Origin: Candidatus Woesearchaeota archaeon
GTDB taxonomy: Archaea; Nanobdellota; Nanobdellia; Woesearchaeales; WJKR01
Assembly (NCBI GenBank): GCA_016927245.1
Contig: JAFGNA010000016.1
Span: forward strand, 1-34,044
Direction of reading: 5' to 3'
DNA: 34,044 bases
Part shown: positions 29,034 through 34,044 of the stretch, one piece after another
How positions within the stretch are numbered: the first letter of the stretch is position 1
Layout of the letters: every line of letters starts with the position of its first letter
Position numbers and translations under genes: made by a program
The notes under the pieces: generated by a model
Database searches by the model: none
What the model was told of the DNA's origin: nothing
The model's input: only the letters and a program-made list of their open reading frames with translations

Positions 29034-29393
29034 TCAACCAAGGGGATGACGAAGACCAGTCCCATAAAAATCCCTGATGGACGACTCGAAACGATGCTGC
29101 AACCTCAAAGCCCCATAGAAGTCGCGACCACCGTTCGGCACGATATACGCGTGCACGTACCGCGCCCCATCACGGCAATCCTCAAAGCACTTCACGAACA
29201 ACGCGTCCCTGCACGAAGCGTCAGGCTCCAACCGGCACCACCCAGCCACCTCGAGACGCTCCATGACTGACGAATACAACTCGTCATCGACGAGCAACGA
29301 CCGCGGCAAGCCCAACGACGCGTAAACCTGCAAGAACACCCCCAGATCATCCTTCACGAACTGATCCAAAGTCTTACCGGTATCAGCAAGCAT
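29034..29393 (-). CDS. Small soluble protein, unknown function
   Basis: A 119-residue protein starting MLADTGKTLDQFVKDDLGV. It has four Cys (WCRLE, SCRDA, KCFED and DCRDG), spaced unlike a zinc ribbon, and a mixed alpha/beta pattern (GARYVHAYIVPNGGRDFYGA). ATG 29393 is strongly supported by AGGAGGT two nt upstream; the in-frame ATG at 29438 would put that site inside the gene. A TATA-like box (rc gatttttattcc, 29419-29430) lies about 30 nt further up. It ends 4 nt from the convergent surface-protein gene. I do not recognise the family. Confidence 0.65.
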   Translation of the reverse strand: MLADTGKTLDQFVKDDLGVFLQVYASLGLPRSLLVDDELYSSVMERLEVAGWCRLEPDASCRDALFVKCFEDCRDGARYVHAYIVPNGGRDFYGALRLQHRFESSIRDFYGTGLRHPLG

Positions 29394-29395
29394 AA

Positions 29396-29402
29396 ACCTC
29401 CT
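29396..29402 (-). promoter_or_regulatory. Strong Shine-Dalgarno site
   Basis: AGGAGGT on the minus strand, 2 nt from ATG 29393; the strongest ribosome site in the window and the reason for this start choice. Confidence 0.65.
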
Positions 29403-29450
29403 ATGAGGGAAGCACGGGAATAAAAATCTTATCATCAAAGAAAAAAAAAG

Positions 29451-29496
29451 ATTTATTAATCAGTAATACCACAACACCCAACAGGCGCCAAGCGCC
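29451..29496 (+). promoter_or_regulatory. TATA box and leader hairpin of the gene at 29515
   Basis: atttattaat (29451-29460) is TATA-like. Its transcript would begin near 29482, so the hairpin GGCGC-CAA-GCGCC (29484-29496) would form at the very 5' end, just before a GAGG site at about 29499. Confidence 0.35.
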
Positions 29497-29514
29497 GCGA
29501 GGAAACGCATCGGC

Positions 29515-29961
29515 ATGCACCAACACGCACCCATCCTCCTCCTCATATTCATAGCGAACGTCATCCTCGTCCGCAAACTCCTCCCCTACCAGGAGACCAT
29601 CGCGCGAGGCGTCGAGATAACCCTCGTCGGGGCGCTCCTCTCAGGATACTGGTTCGGACCGAAAGCAGGGCTCCTCCTCGGCGGCGCCTTCATCGCAAGC
29701 AGCTTCGCCGCCAGCGCCTACATCGGGCCAGAACTCCTCGTCGCGCTCCCCGCAGGCATGTTGCTCGGCCTGTTCGGCGCGGCCGCGGCGAAGACAGGCA
29801 TAAGCATCGGCACGGCAGGAGTCATGGGCATTCTCCTCTACTGCGCAGTCATCGACATCATCCTCATCAAGGCCTTCGGAGAAGACGACTACCTAGGCAT
29901 GGCCGTAAGCGACCTCGGACTCATCGCCACGAACTGGGCAGTCATACGACTCCTCTTCTGA
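29515..29961 (+). CDS. Multi-TM membrane protein, unknown function
   Basis: A 148-residue, very hydrophobic protein with about five segments: ILLLIFIANVILVRKLLPY, ITLVGALLSGYWFG, GLLLGGAFIASSFAASAYIG, LLVALPAGMLLGLFGAAAAK and GVMGILLYCAVIDIILIKAF, with a possible last segment GLIATNWAVIRLLF. Gly/Ala richness and small loops resemble transporter-like or ECF-like S components, but no motif confirms that. It is convergent with radA. Confidence 0.75.
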   Translation: MHQHAPILLLIFIANVILVRKLLPYQETIARGVEITLVGALLSGYWFGPKAGLLLGGAFIASSFAASAYIGPELLVALPAGMLLGLFGAAAAKTGISIGTAGVMGILLYCAVIDIILIKAFGEDDYLGMAVSDLGLIATNWAVIRLLF

Positions 29962-29972
29962 AGAAGAAAGGG

Positions 29973-29979
29973 AAAAAAA
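29973..29979 (-). terminator. T7 terminator of radA
   Basis: Seven T residues on the minus strand immediately follow the radA stop (29981-29983). Confidence 0.55.
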
Positions 29980-29980
29980 G

Positions 29981-30991
29981 TCACGCGTCACGCAACGAGT
30001 CCTCAGCCACGACGAACACGCACTCGGCATCCGCCAAGTTAGGAGCATCCACCAGCTTGGCCACACGCGTCCCCTTCTTACCCCGGCGCAAGTAGATACG
30101 GAACGTGCTATTATGACCGACGATGTGGCCGCCGATAGCCTCAGTCGGGTCGCCGAAGAACTGGTCAGGCTTCGCCATGACCTGGTTCGTGACGTACACG
30201 CAACAATTATGGGTGTCCGCCAACCTGGACAAGACGTGCATGTGCTTGTTCAGCTTCTGCTGCCGCTCAGCCAAGGTGCCGCGGCCGACGAACTCAGCCC
30301 GGAAATGCGCGGTGAGCGAGTCCACGATGACCAACCGGACCTTCAAGCCCTGCCGCACCAAGTCCTCTACCTTCTCGGCAAGGAGCATCTGGTGATCAGA
30401 GTTAAACGCGCGCGCGACCTTGACGTTCTGGAGCACCTTCTCAGGGTCCAAACCAGCGCCCTTCGCGAACTGCACGATACGCTCAGGCCGGAACGTGTTC
30501 TCAGTATCGATGTACACCGCGACGGCCTCGGAATCATCACGCTGCACGTTCACGGCCAAGACGTGACCGATCTGCGTCTTACCGCTGCCGTACTGGCCGA
30601 AGCACTCAGTGATGGCACCCGTCTCAAAGCCGCCCGCGAGCATGTCATCGAAAGCCTGCGAACCAGTCTTGATCTTCAGCACGCCCTCACGCTTCTTCAA
30701 GAGGTCAATACCTGACTGGAAGCCCATGTCCAACGCGTCACGAGCGGCATGGACCATCTTCCTCGCCACCGCCTCAGAGACACCAGACGCATCCACCAAC
30801 TCGCCAGGAGTGGCGACGGCGATGCTCATCACATCCTCGAACCCGCCAGCCGCCAGCTTCTCAGCAGTGGCCGCGCCTACGCCAGGCAAGTCCATCACCT
30901 TCGGCACCACGACAGGCGACGGCTCCTCCGCCACTGGCGTCTCCTCTACAATCACTGCATCCTCTCGTGTCTCAGTCTTCACCTTCGCCAT
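29981..30991 (-). CDS. radA: DNA repair and recombination protein RadA
   Basis: A 336-residue archaeal RecA/Rad51 recombinase. After an about 30-residue Val/Glu/Pro-rich leader segment, a helix-hairpin-helix domain (MDLPGVGAATAEKLAAGGFE) is followed by the family signature FQSGIDLLKKREGVLKIKTG. The core has Walker A GQYGSGKT (about residues 131-138), YIDTENTFRPERI, Walker B VRLVIVDSLTAHFRAE, the loop motif VYVTNQVMAKPDQFFGDPTE, and GGHIVGHNSTFRIYLRRGKK. It forms filaments on ssDNA for strand exchange. ATG 30991 is preferred to ATG 30997 because of spacing from GGTGGT. Second gene of a two-gene operon. Confidence 0.96.
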   Translation of the reverse strand: MAKVKTETREDAVIVEETPVAEEPSPVVVPKVMDLPGVGAATAEKLAAGGFEDVMSIAVATPGELVDASGVSEAVARKMVHAARDALDMGFQSGIDLLKKREGVLKIKTGSQAFDDMLAGGFETGAITECFGQYGSGKTQIGHVLAVNVQRDDSEAVAVYIDTENTFRPERIVQFAKGAGLDPEKVLQNVKVARAFNSDHQMLLAEKVEDLVRQGLKVRLVIVDSLTAHFRAEFVGRGTLAERQQKLNKHMHVLSRLADTHNCCVYVTNQVMAKPDQFFGDPTEAIGGHIVGHNSTFRIYLRRGKKGTRVAKLVDAPNLADAECVFVVAEDSLRDA

Positions 30992-31003
30992 GATCATACC
31001 ACC

Positions 31004-31306
31004 CTATACGTCCTCTGCATCGATGCTCTCTGTGTCCTGCAACGCCAGGAACTCATACGCCTTCTGCGCCACCAAGGAGACCTTGGGCAGGTCGTTCACG
31101 CGCATCGTGCTCGTGGCCTGCCAGTTGCCATCCTTATCCTGATAGCTCCGCTCCACCGTGATGGTGAAATACTGCTGCGGCTTGCCATCTCGCTCAGTCT
31201 CATTGGACCAAATCGTCGCAGAAATCGGTCCGGCCTTGAACTTCTTCTCAGGCCGCTTCTTCCCCATAACCTCGTCGAGCGTGGGGGCCCTCGGTTTACT
31301 CTCCAT
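31004..31306 (-). CDS. Small conserved protein upstream of radA (ssDNA-binding candidate)
   Basis: A 100-residue protein: KKFKAGPISATIWSNE, QQYFTITVERSYQDKDGNWQ, ATSTMRVNDLPKVSLVAQKA followed by YEFLAL. The pattern 'AG.ISA.IW...ER.Y.DkdGnWq.T...nDLPK...va.kAyEfl' belongs to a small widely distributed family that I recall from archaeal and bacterial genomes without an assigned role. A compact beta sheet plus one helix is likely, as in PC4-like ssDNA-binding folds; that comparison is inference. It has a good AAGGAGGG site and ends 13 nt before the radA ATG. Confidence 0.75.
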   Translation of the reverse strand: MESKPRAPTLDEVMGKKRPEKKFKAGPISATIWSNETERDGKPQQYFTITVERSYQDKDGNWQATSTMRVNDLPKVSLVAQKAYEFLALQDTESIDAEDV

Positions 31307-31437
31307 AACGCATCCCTCCTTGCTTTCGCGTCTTGTTTCAACACCCCCTTCCTATCATGCGCTGCCAGGGCGCCAGGGGTGGGAGGATACCGGCTCATCA
31401 CCGGCAAAGAAGAGGAAGGAACAGGGTTTTATATATG
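31307..31437 (-). promoter_or_regulatory. Promoter and about 100-nt leader of the radA operon
   Basis: Minus-strand catatataaaac (31426-31437) is a strong TATA box; the start site should fall near 31405. The leader carries a six-codon ORF (ATG ATA GGA AGG GGG TGT TGA, about 31352-31372) and the AAGGAGGG site near 31315-31322. This is one of the longest leaders in a window where most first genes are leaderless. Confidence 0.45.
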
Positions 31438-31458
31438 TTCTGGGCACGAGTGACCAGT

Positions 31459-31473
31459 GCTTTTTAAAAAGAG
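31459..31473 (+). promoter_or_regulatory. TATA box for the gene at 31493
   Basis: gctttttaaaaagag is centred 27 nt upstream of the GTG at 31493, supporting a leaderless GTG start; an alternative box at 31481-31489 would point to ATG 31514. Confidence 0.45.
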
Positions 31474-31492
31474 GACAAAGGCATAAGAAACC

Positions 31493-32443
31493 GTGACGAT
31501 TCCCGCGAAAACGATGGAACAACTGGAAGAACTCATCGCACAGGAACGAGTGCAGGAACTCATCGCGCGCCTCAAACGCACGACCAGCATCCCCTTAACC
31601 CAGGCGCGACGAGCCATCACGACGAACAGCCCCTACCAAGAGGCAAGGCGAGCGGTCGCCGACGCGGCCGCGAAAGCAGCGACCGAACACCTTCGACAGC
31701 GCCACTACCTCATCAGCGGCGAACTCATCCTCGCAGGCAGCGAGGCATATGGCTGCGAACGATGGGAATTCAAGGACCACATCATCAACCAAGGCGACAA
31801 GGATGTCTCTGGCTCGTTCAAGCAACGATTCAAGGAACAACGAGAAGAGCGATACCAGAAAGCCCTCGTCGGGGACCTCGTCGGCGACAGATGGAAGCGC
31901 GTCTACAAGGAAATCGTCAACAAGAAGCAGAAAGTGTGGTACGACAAAGCGCACGAGGAAGCAGTCCGTACCGACATCCGAAAGGAATACTTCACACCGA
32001 AACCCCCAGGGAAAAGGAAGAAAAAGGAGAAAAGACCACGAAGAGAGGACGCGTACCAGCAAGCCCGCCAAGCACACCCCACAACAACACGAGAAGAAGC
32101 GCCCACGGCCGAAGAACGGCCGAAGGACGCCGACGCGTTCGCCGAGCGCTACGGGCTCAGTGGCGAAGCATCCCCCTACACAATCAAGAACGAGCGGTTC
32201 ACCATCGACCGGTTCCTCTACACCCACGGGTTGGGAGCGAGGCATGAACAGGAACGAGAAGAGCTGCGCCGACGCACCATCAGGGGCGGAGCGTTCGAAG
32301 AGATGATCAAGGGAAAGGAAGAAGGCACGATTGATGAGCGAAAGCTCGGACAACTCGCGACGCTGTACAAAGACCGGCACGGCCATGAGTTCCGCGAAGA
32401 CCTCAACGCGGTGTTCGGCGAACTCCAGAGACAACATTTTTAA
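31493..32443 (+). CDS. Highly charged, basic helical protein, unknown function
   Basis: A 316-residue protein rich in Lys, Arg and Glu. The N-terminal 60 residues are helical (MEQLEELIAQERVQELIARL). A middle part, LILAGSEAYGCERWEFKDHI and YQKALVGDLVGDRWKRVYKE, looks folded. A Pro/Lys/Arg-rich stretch at about residues 163-185 (PKPPGKRKKKEKRPRREDAY) resembles a nucleic-acid-binding linker. The C-terminal domain includes SPYTIKNERFTIDRFLYTHG and KLGQLATLYKDRHGHEFRED. No family is recognised. GTG 31493 is assumed from TATA spacing; ATG 31514 would remove 7 residues. Confidence 0.72.
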   Translation: MTIPAKTMEQLEELIAQERVQELIARLKRTTSIPLTQARRAITTNSPYQEARRAVADAAAKAATEHLRQRHYLISGELILAGSEAYGCERWEFKDHIINQGDKDVSGSFKQRFKEQREERYQKALVGDLVGDRWKRVYKEIVNKKQKVWYDKAHEEAVRTDIRKEYFTPKPPGKRKKKEKRPRREDAYQQARQAHPTTTREEAPTAEERPKDADAFAERYGLSGEASPYTIKNERFTIDRFLYTHGLGARHEQEREELRRRTIRGGAFEEMIKGKEEGTIDERKLGQLATLYKDRHGHEFREDLNAVFGELQRQHF

Positions 32444-32469
32444 ACCAGGCGCGTCGTCCGAGAAGGCAA

Positions 32470-33189
32470 ATGACCATCACCGCCATCATCTTCGACCTCG
32501 ACGGCACCCTCGTCAACAGCATCCCCGCCAACTACCGAGCCGCGAAGCGAGCAGCGGCCAAGTTCGGCATCGCCATCGACAAAGAAGACTTCGCTCACGT
32601 GAACGGGATGAGCACCGAAGAAGGGCTCGCCTGGGTCATCAAGCAAAAAGGCGGAGGCCGAGAGATAGACCTGGAAGCCGTGTACGCGGAGAAACGCAAG
32701 GAACAGCCACGCATCAACGAGGAGACAACCATCTACCCTTACACCCTCCCAGCGCTCAAACGGCTCAGCCAGGCGTACACCCTTGCCATCGCGACGAGCG
32801 GCACACGCCCCTGGCTCGACTACATGCAAGAGCGGTTCGGCCTCGAACAGCACATGCGCGCCACGGTCACGGCGAGCGAGGTGCCCCACTCGAAGCCAGA
32901 CCCGCGCATCTTCCTCCAAGCCGCTGAGCGCATCGATAAGCCAGCAGAGGAGTGCGTCGTCGTAGAAGACAGCACGAACGGCATCATCGCCGCCAAGCGC
33001 GCAGGCATGGCCGCCATCGCCATCCTCACCACGACGAACAAAGCGTTGTTCACAGGAGAAGCAGCACCAGACCTGTTCATCAAGAACCTCGGAGAGCTCG
33101 ACCAGGACGCCATCGAGAGAGCGGACAGCAGAGCCTCAATACGGCGGCAAGCAGAGAACGACAACCACTCACCATATGAACACATATAA
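32470..33189 (+). CDS. HAD-superfamily phosphatase/phosphomutase-like
   Basis: A 239-residue haloacid dehalogenase-fold hydrolase. Motif I is FDLDGTLVNS (nucleophile D9, acid/base D11), motif II is IATSGTRPWL, motif III is the Lys in HSKPDPRIFLQAAERI, and motif IV is VVEDSTNGIIAAKRAG. The helical cap between motifs I and II (about residues 16-85) places it in the beta-phosphoglucomutase/phosphoglycolate phosphatase subgroup. Substrate cannot be read from sequence. TATA-like tttttaaac (32437-32445) is about 29 nt upstream of ATG 32470. Confidence 0.88.
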   Translation: MTITAIIFDLDGTLVNSIPANYRAAKRAAAKFGIAIDKEDFAHVNGMSTEEGLAWVIKQKGGGREIDLEAVYAEKRKEQPRINEETTIYPYTLPALKRLSQAYTLAIATSGTRPWLDYMQERFGLEQHMRATVTASEVPHSKPDPRIFLQAAERIDKPAEECVVVEDSTNGIIAAKRAGMAAIAILTTTNKALFTGEAAPDLFIKNLGELDQDAIERADSRASIRRQAENDNHSPYEHI

Positions 33190-33190
33190 A
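33182..33190 (+). promoter_or_regulatory. TATA box of the YjbQ gene
   Basis: catataaac is centred 26 nt upstream of ATG 33212 and overlaps the end of the HAD gene. Confidence 0.55.
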
Positions 33191-33211
33191 CCCTGAGCCA
33201 CCCCTACCTCC

Positions 33212-33616
33212 ATGCAACGGACGTTCACCATCACCACGAAGGAGCGAGAAGCACTCTACGACATCACCGAGCAAGTAGAGGGCATCGTACGCGAGAGCGG
33301 CGTCAAGCAAGGAACGTGCCACGTGTACGTCAAGCACGCCACCGCCGCCATCATGATACAGGAGAACTGGGACGACTCGGTGCAACGGGACGTGATAACC
33401 CTGCTCAGGAAGATCATCCCGAGAGGCGCGTGGGAGCACGACCGGCAAGACGGCAACGGCGACGCGCACCTCAAAGCAGGCATCGTCGGCCCCTCAGAGA
33501 CCATCCCCGTCAAGGACGGCAAGCTCGACAAGGGGAGGTGGCAGGACCTCTTCTTGTGCGAGTTCGACGGACCACGAGACAAGCGAGAAGTCATCGTGAC
33601 GGTGACACGCGCATGA
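33212..33616 (+). CDS. YjbQ/UPF0047 family protein
   Basis: A 134-residue protein of the YjbQ family, reported to have thiamine-phosphate synthase side activity and of uncertain main role. Family signatures visible: GTCHVYVKHATAAIMIQENW (His and Glu of the usual H-T/A-A-I-x-x-x-E-N motif), NGDAHLKAGIVGPSETIPVK, and GRWQDLFLCEFDGPRDKREV. Length is normal and conserved residues look intact. Its TGA overlaps the ATG of a tiny downstream frame (ATGA at 33613-33616). Confidence 0.92.
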   Translation: MQRTFTITTKEREALYDITEQVEGIVRESGVKQGTCHVYVKHATAAIMIQENWDDSVQRDVITLLRKIIPRGAWEHDRQDGNGDAHLKAGIVGPSETIPVKDGKLDKGRWQDLFLCEFDGPRDKREVIVTVTRA

Positions 33617-33699
33617 GCACTGACGACGACGTCAAGCGCGCCCTGTAGGCAGGCACGAGCGAGGAGAAGCGGCAGGCGTGTCTCAAGAAGATGTTCTGA
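33613..33699 (+). pseudogene. Tiny frame with in-frame TAG, coupled to the YjbQ gene
   Basis: ATG at 33613 overlaps the YjbQ stop (ATGA). The frame reads MSTDDDVKRAL, then TAG (33646-33648), then AGTSEEKRQACLKKMF and TGA at 33697-33699. Codon choice on both sides of the TAG is like the neighbouring genes, and the two halves join into one amphipathic helix pattern. TAG is a regular stop in this genome (trxB, radB, the gene ending at 17965), so genome-wide recoding is unlikely. This may be a decayed 28-residue gene, an 11-residue peptide, or chance. Confidence 0.3.
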
Positions 33700-33725
33700 G
33701 TTCGAGAAATCCCTCTCACATAAAC

Positions 33726-34043
33726 TCAAATATCAGGGCCTATAGGGGATCCAGGAAGAGAAGGACAACCAATAGAATGTTCTGTGTTTTCAGCAAAACA
33801 ATATTCACATTCAGGATCATAGCAGCCAGTATAAGTACACCCCCCATTCACACAATCAATATCAGGAATACCGCATCCACAGTCACAGTCTCCATCACCG
33901 TAATAGCTAGGAATGCAGAGCCAGGTTTCGTCAGCAGCACAGGTTCCACAATCCTCTGGACAAGTTTTACATGTTTCACCATTATTACATGAACCATCAC
34001 CACAACAACTTCCACAGTCTTCAGGACAAGTTTTACATGTTTC
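33726..34043 (-). CDS. Cysteine-rich repeat protein, C-terminal part (gene continues beyond the window)
   Basis: An open frame runs from the window end to TGA at 33726-33728. It gives 105 residues with about 22 cysteines: GETCKTCPEDCGSCCGDGSC, NNGETCKTCPEDCGTC, then CDCGCGIPDIDCVNGGCTYT and GCYDPECEYCFAENTEHSIG, ending PLPGSPIGPDI-like. The unit CGDGxCNxGETCxxCPxDCG is a known repeat in secreted Cys-rich proteins of archaea and some bacteria. No start codon is in the window. Base composition is plainly A+T-richer than the rest, with codons such as TGT, GAA and AAT instead of the C/G-ending codons used elsewhere. It is probably a large extracellular protein and may be acquired. Confidence 0.75.
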   Translation of the reverse strand, partial: ETCKTCPEDCGSCCGDGSCNNGETCKTCPEDCGTCAADETWLCIPSYYGDGDCDCGCGIPDIDCVNGGCTYTGCYDPECEYCFAENTEHSIGCPSLPGSPIGPDI

Positions 34044-34044
34044 A
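33958..34044 (-). repeat. Two 21-bp exact repeats within the Cys-rich gene
   Basis: ggacaagttttacatgtttc plus one base occurs at 33958-33978 and again at 34024-34044, 66 bp (22 codons) apart. It encodes the GETCKTCP segment of the Cys-rich repeat. Further copies probably lie beyond the window. Confidence 0.8.

Noticed and set aside
31340-31410. Box C/D small RNA in the radA leader
   Set aside because: A C-box-like GTGATGA is present on the minus strand, but no D box (CTGA) at proper distance was seen.
31595-32437. 280-codon minus-strand frame opposite the basic protein gene
   Set aside because: The plus-strand frame is longer, has a TATA box at leaderless spacing and a plausible charged soluble composition; the minus frame is Phe/Leu/Cys-rich shadow.
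33646-33648. Genome-wide TAG recoding (pyrrolysine code)
   Set aside because: Several solid genes (trxB, radB, the genes ending at 17965 and 20293) terminate at TAG with normal lengths.
33838-33848. Suspected frameshift in the C-run within the Cys-rich gene
   Set aside because: Recounting gives six C residues, which keeps the minus-strand frame open through GGCTYTGCYDPEC to the TGA.
33678-33992. Plus-strand frame of 104 codons at the right edge
   Set aside because: It is antisense to the Cys-rich repeat frame, whose repeats are in-frame at both DNA and protein level; the plus frame has no such signature.

Overview
The window reads as a gene-dense stretch of an archaeal chromosome, most likely from a moderately G+C-rich DPANN lineage (Woesearchaeota-like). 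The evidence is archaeal TFB, PCNA, RadA and RadB, archaeal uS2, an intron-containing tRNA-Leu, archaeal beta-CASP ribonucleases, a TRAM protein, and TATA boxes centred about 25-30 nt upstream of many start codons (leaderless transcripts). Several unnamed small proteins resemble families I recall from DPANN genomes; that is memory, not a search. A bacterial-type GyrA and an ScpB homologue are also present.

Layout. 1-6.3 kb: the 3' part of a PurD-like/GNAT fusion, a leucyl aminopeptidase-thioredoxin reductase pair, a rubredoxin-like protein, an M3 oligopeptidase and a membrane protein. 6.4-9.3 kb: a minus-strand block with a Cys-rich membrane protein, PCNA and RNase J, then tRNA-Leu(CAA). 9.4-12.2 kb: small membrane proteins, an RNase H-like-fold candidate, a Nudix hydrolase and an MBL hydrolase. 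12.2-15.2 kb: a three-gene operon of helical proteins, two of which share a duplicated domain, preceded by an aCPSF2-type ribonuclease. 15.3-20.5 kb: AmrS, a secreted protein, a winged-helix-like protein, a helical protein, ScpB, a zinc ribbon and a two-TM protein. 20.6-24.1 kb: gyrA and two unknowns. 24.1-28.1 kb: radB with an overlapping membrane gene, uS2, ThpR, a TRAM protein and TFB. 28.2-33.6 kb: secreted and membrane proteins, the radA operon, a basic unknown protein, a HAD phosphatase and a YjbQ protein. 33.7 kb to the end: an A+T-richer, Cys-repeat gene on the minus strand that runs off the window.

Information-processing genes dominate (pcna, rnj, aCPSF2, scpB, gyrA, radB, rpsB, tfb, radA, tRNA-Leu). 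The most interesting signals are: (i) a near-palindromic A/T element, including an 18-nt exact match, upstream of scpB, gyrA and tfb and in weaker form pcna, which suggests a common regulator; (ii) the operon at 12160-13862, with an ungapped about 65-residue domain shared by neighbouring genes; (iii) the PurD-like/GNAT fusion; and (iv) the Cys-rich repeat protein at the right edge. No CRISPR array, insertion sequence or rRNA was seen. No gap between genes exceeds about 250 bases.
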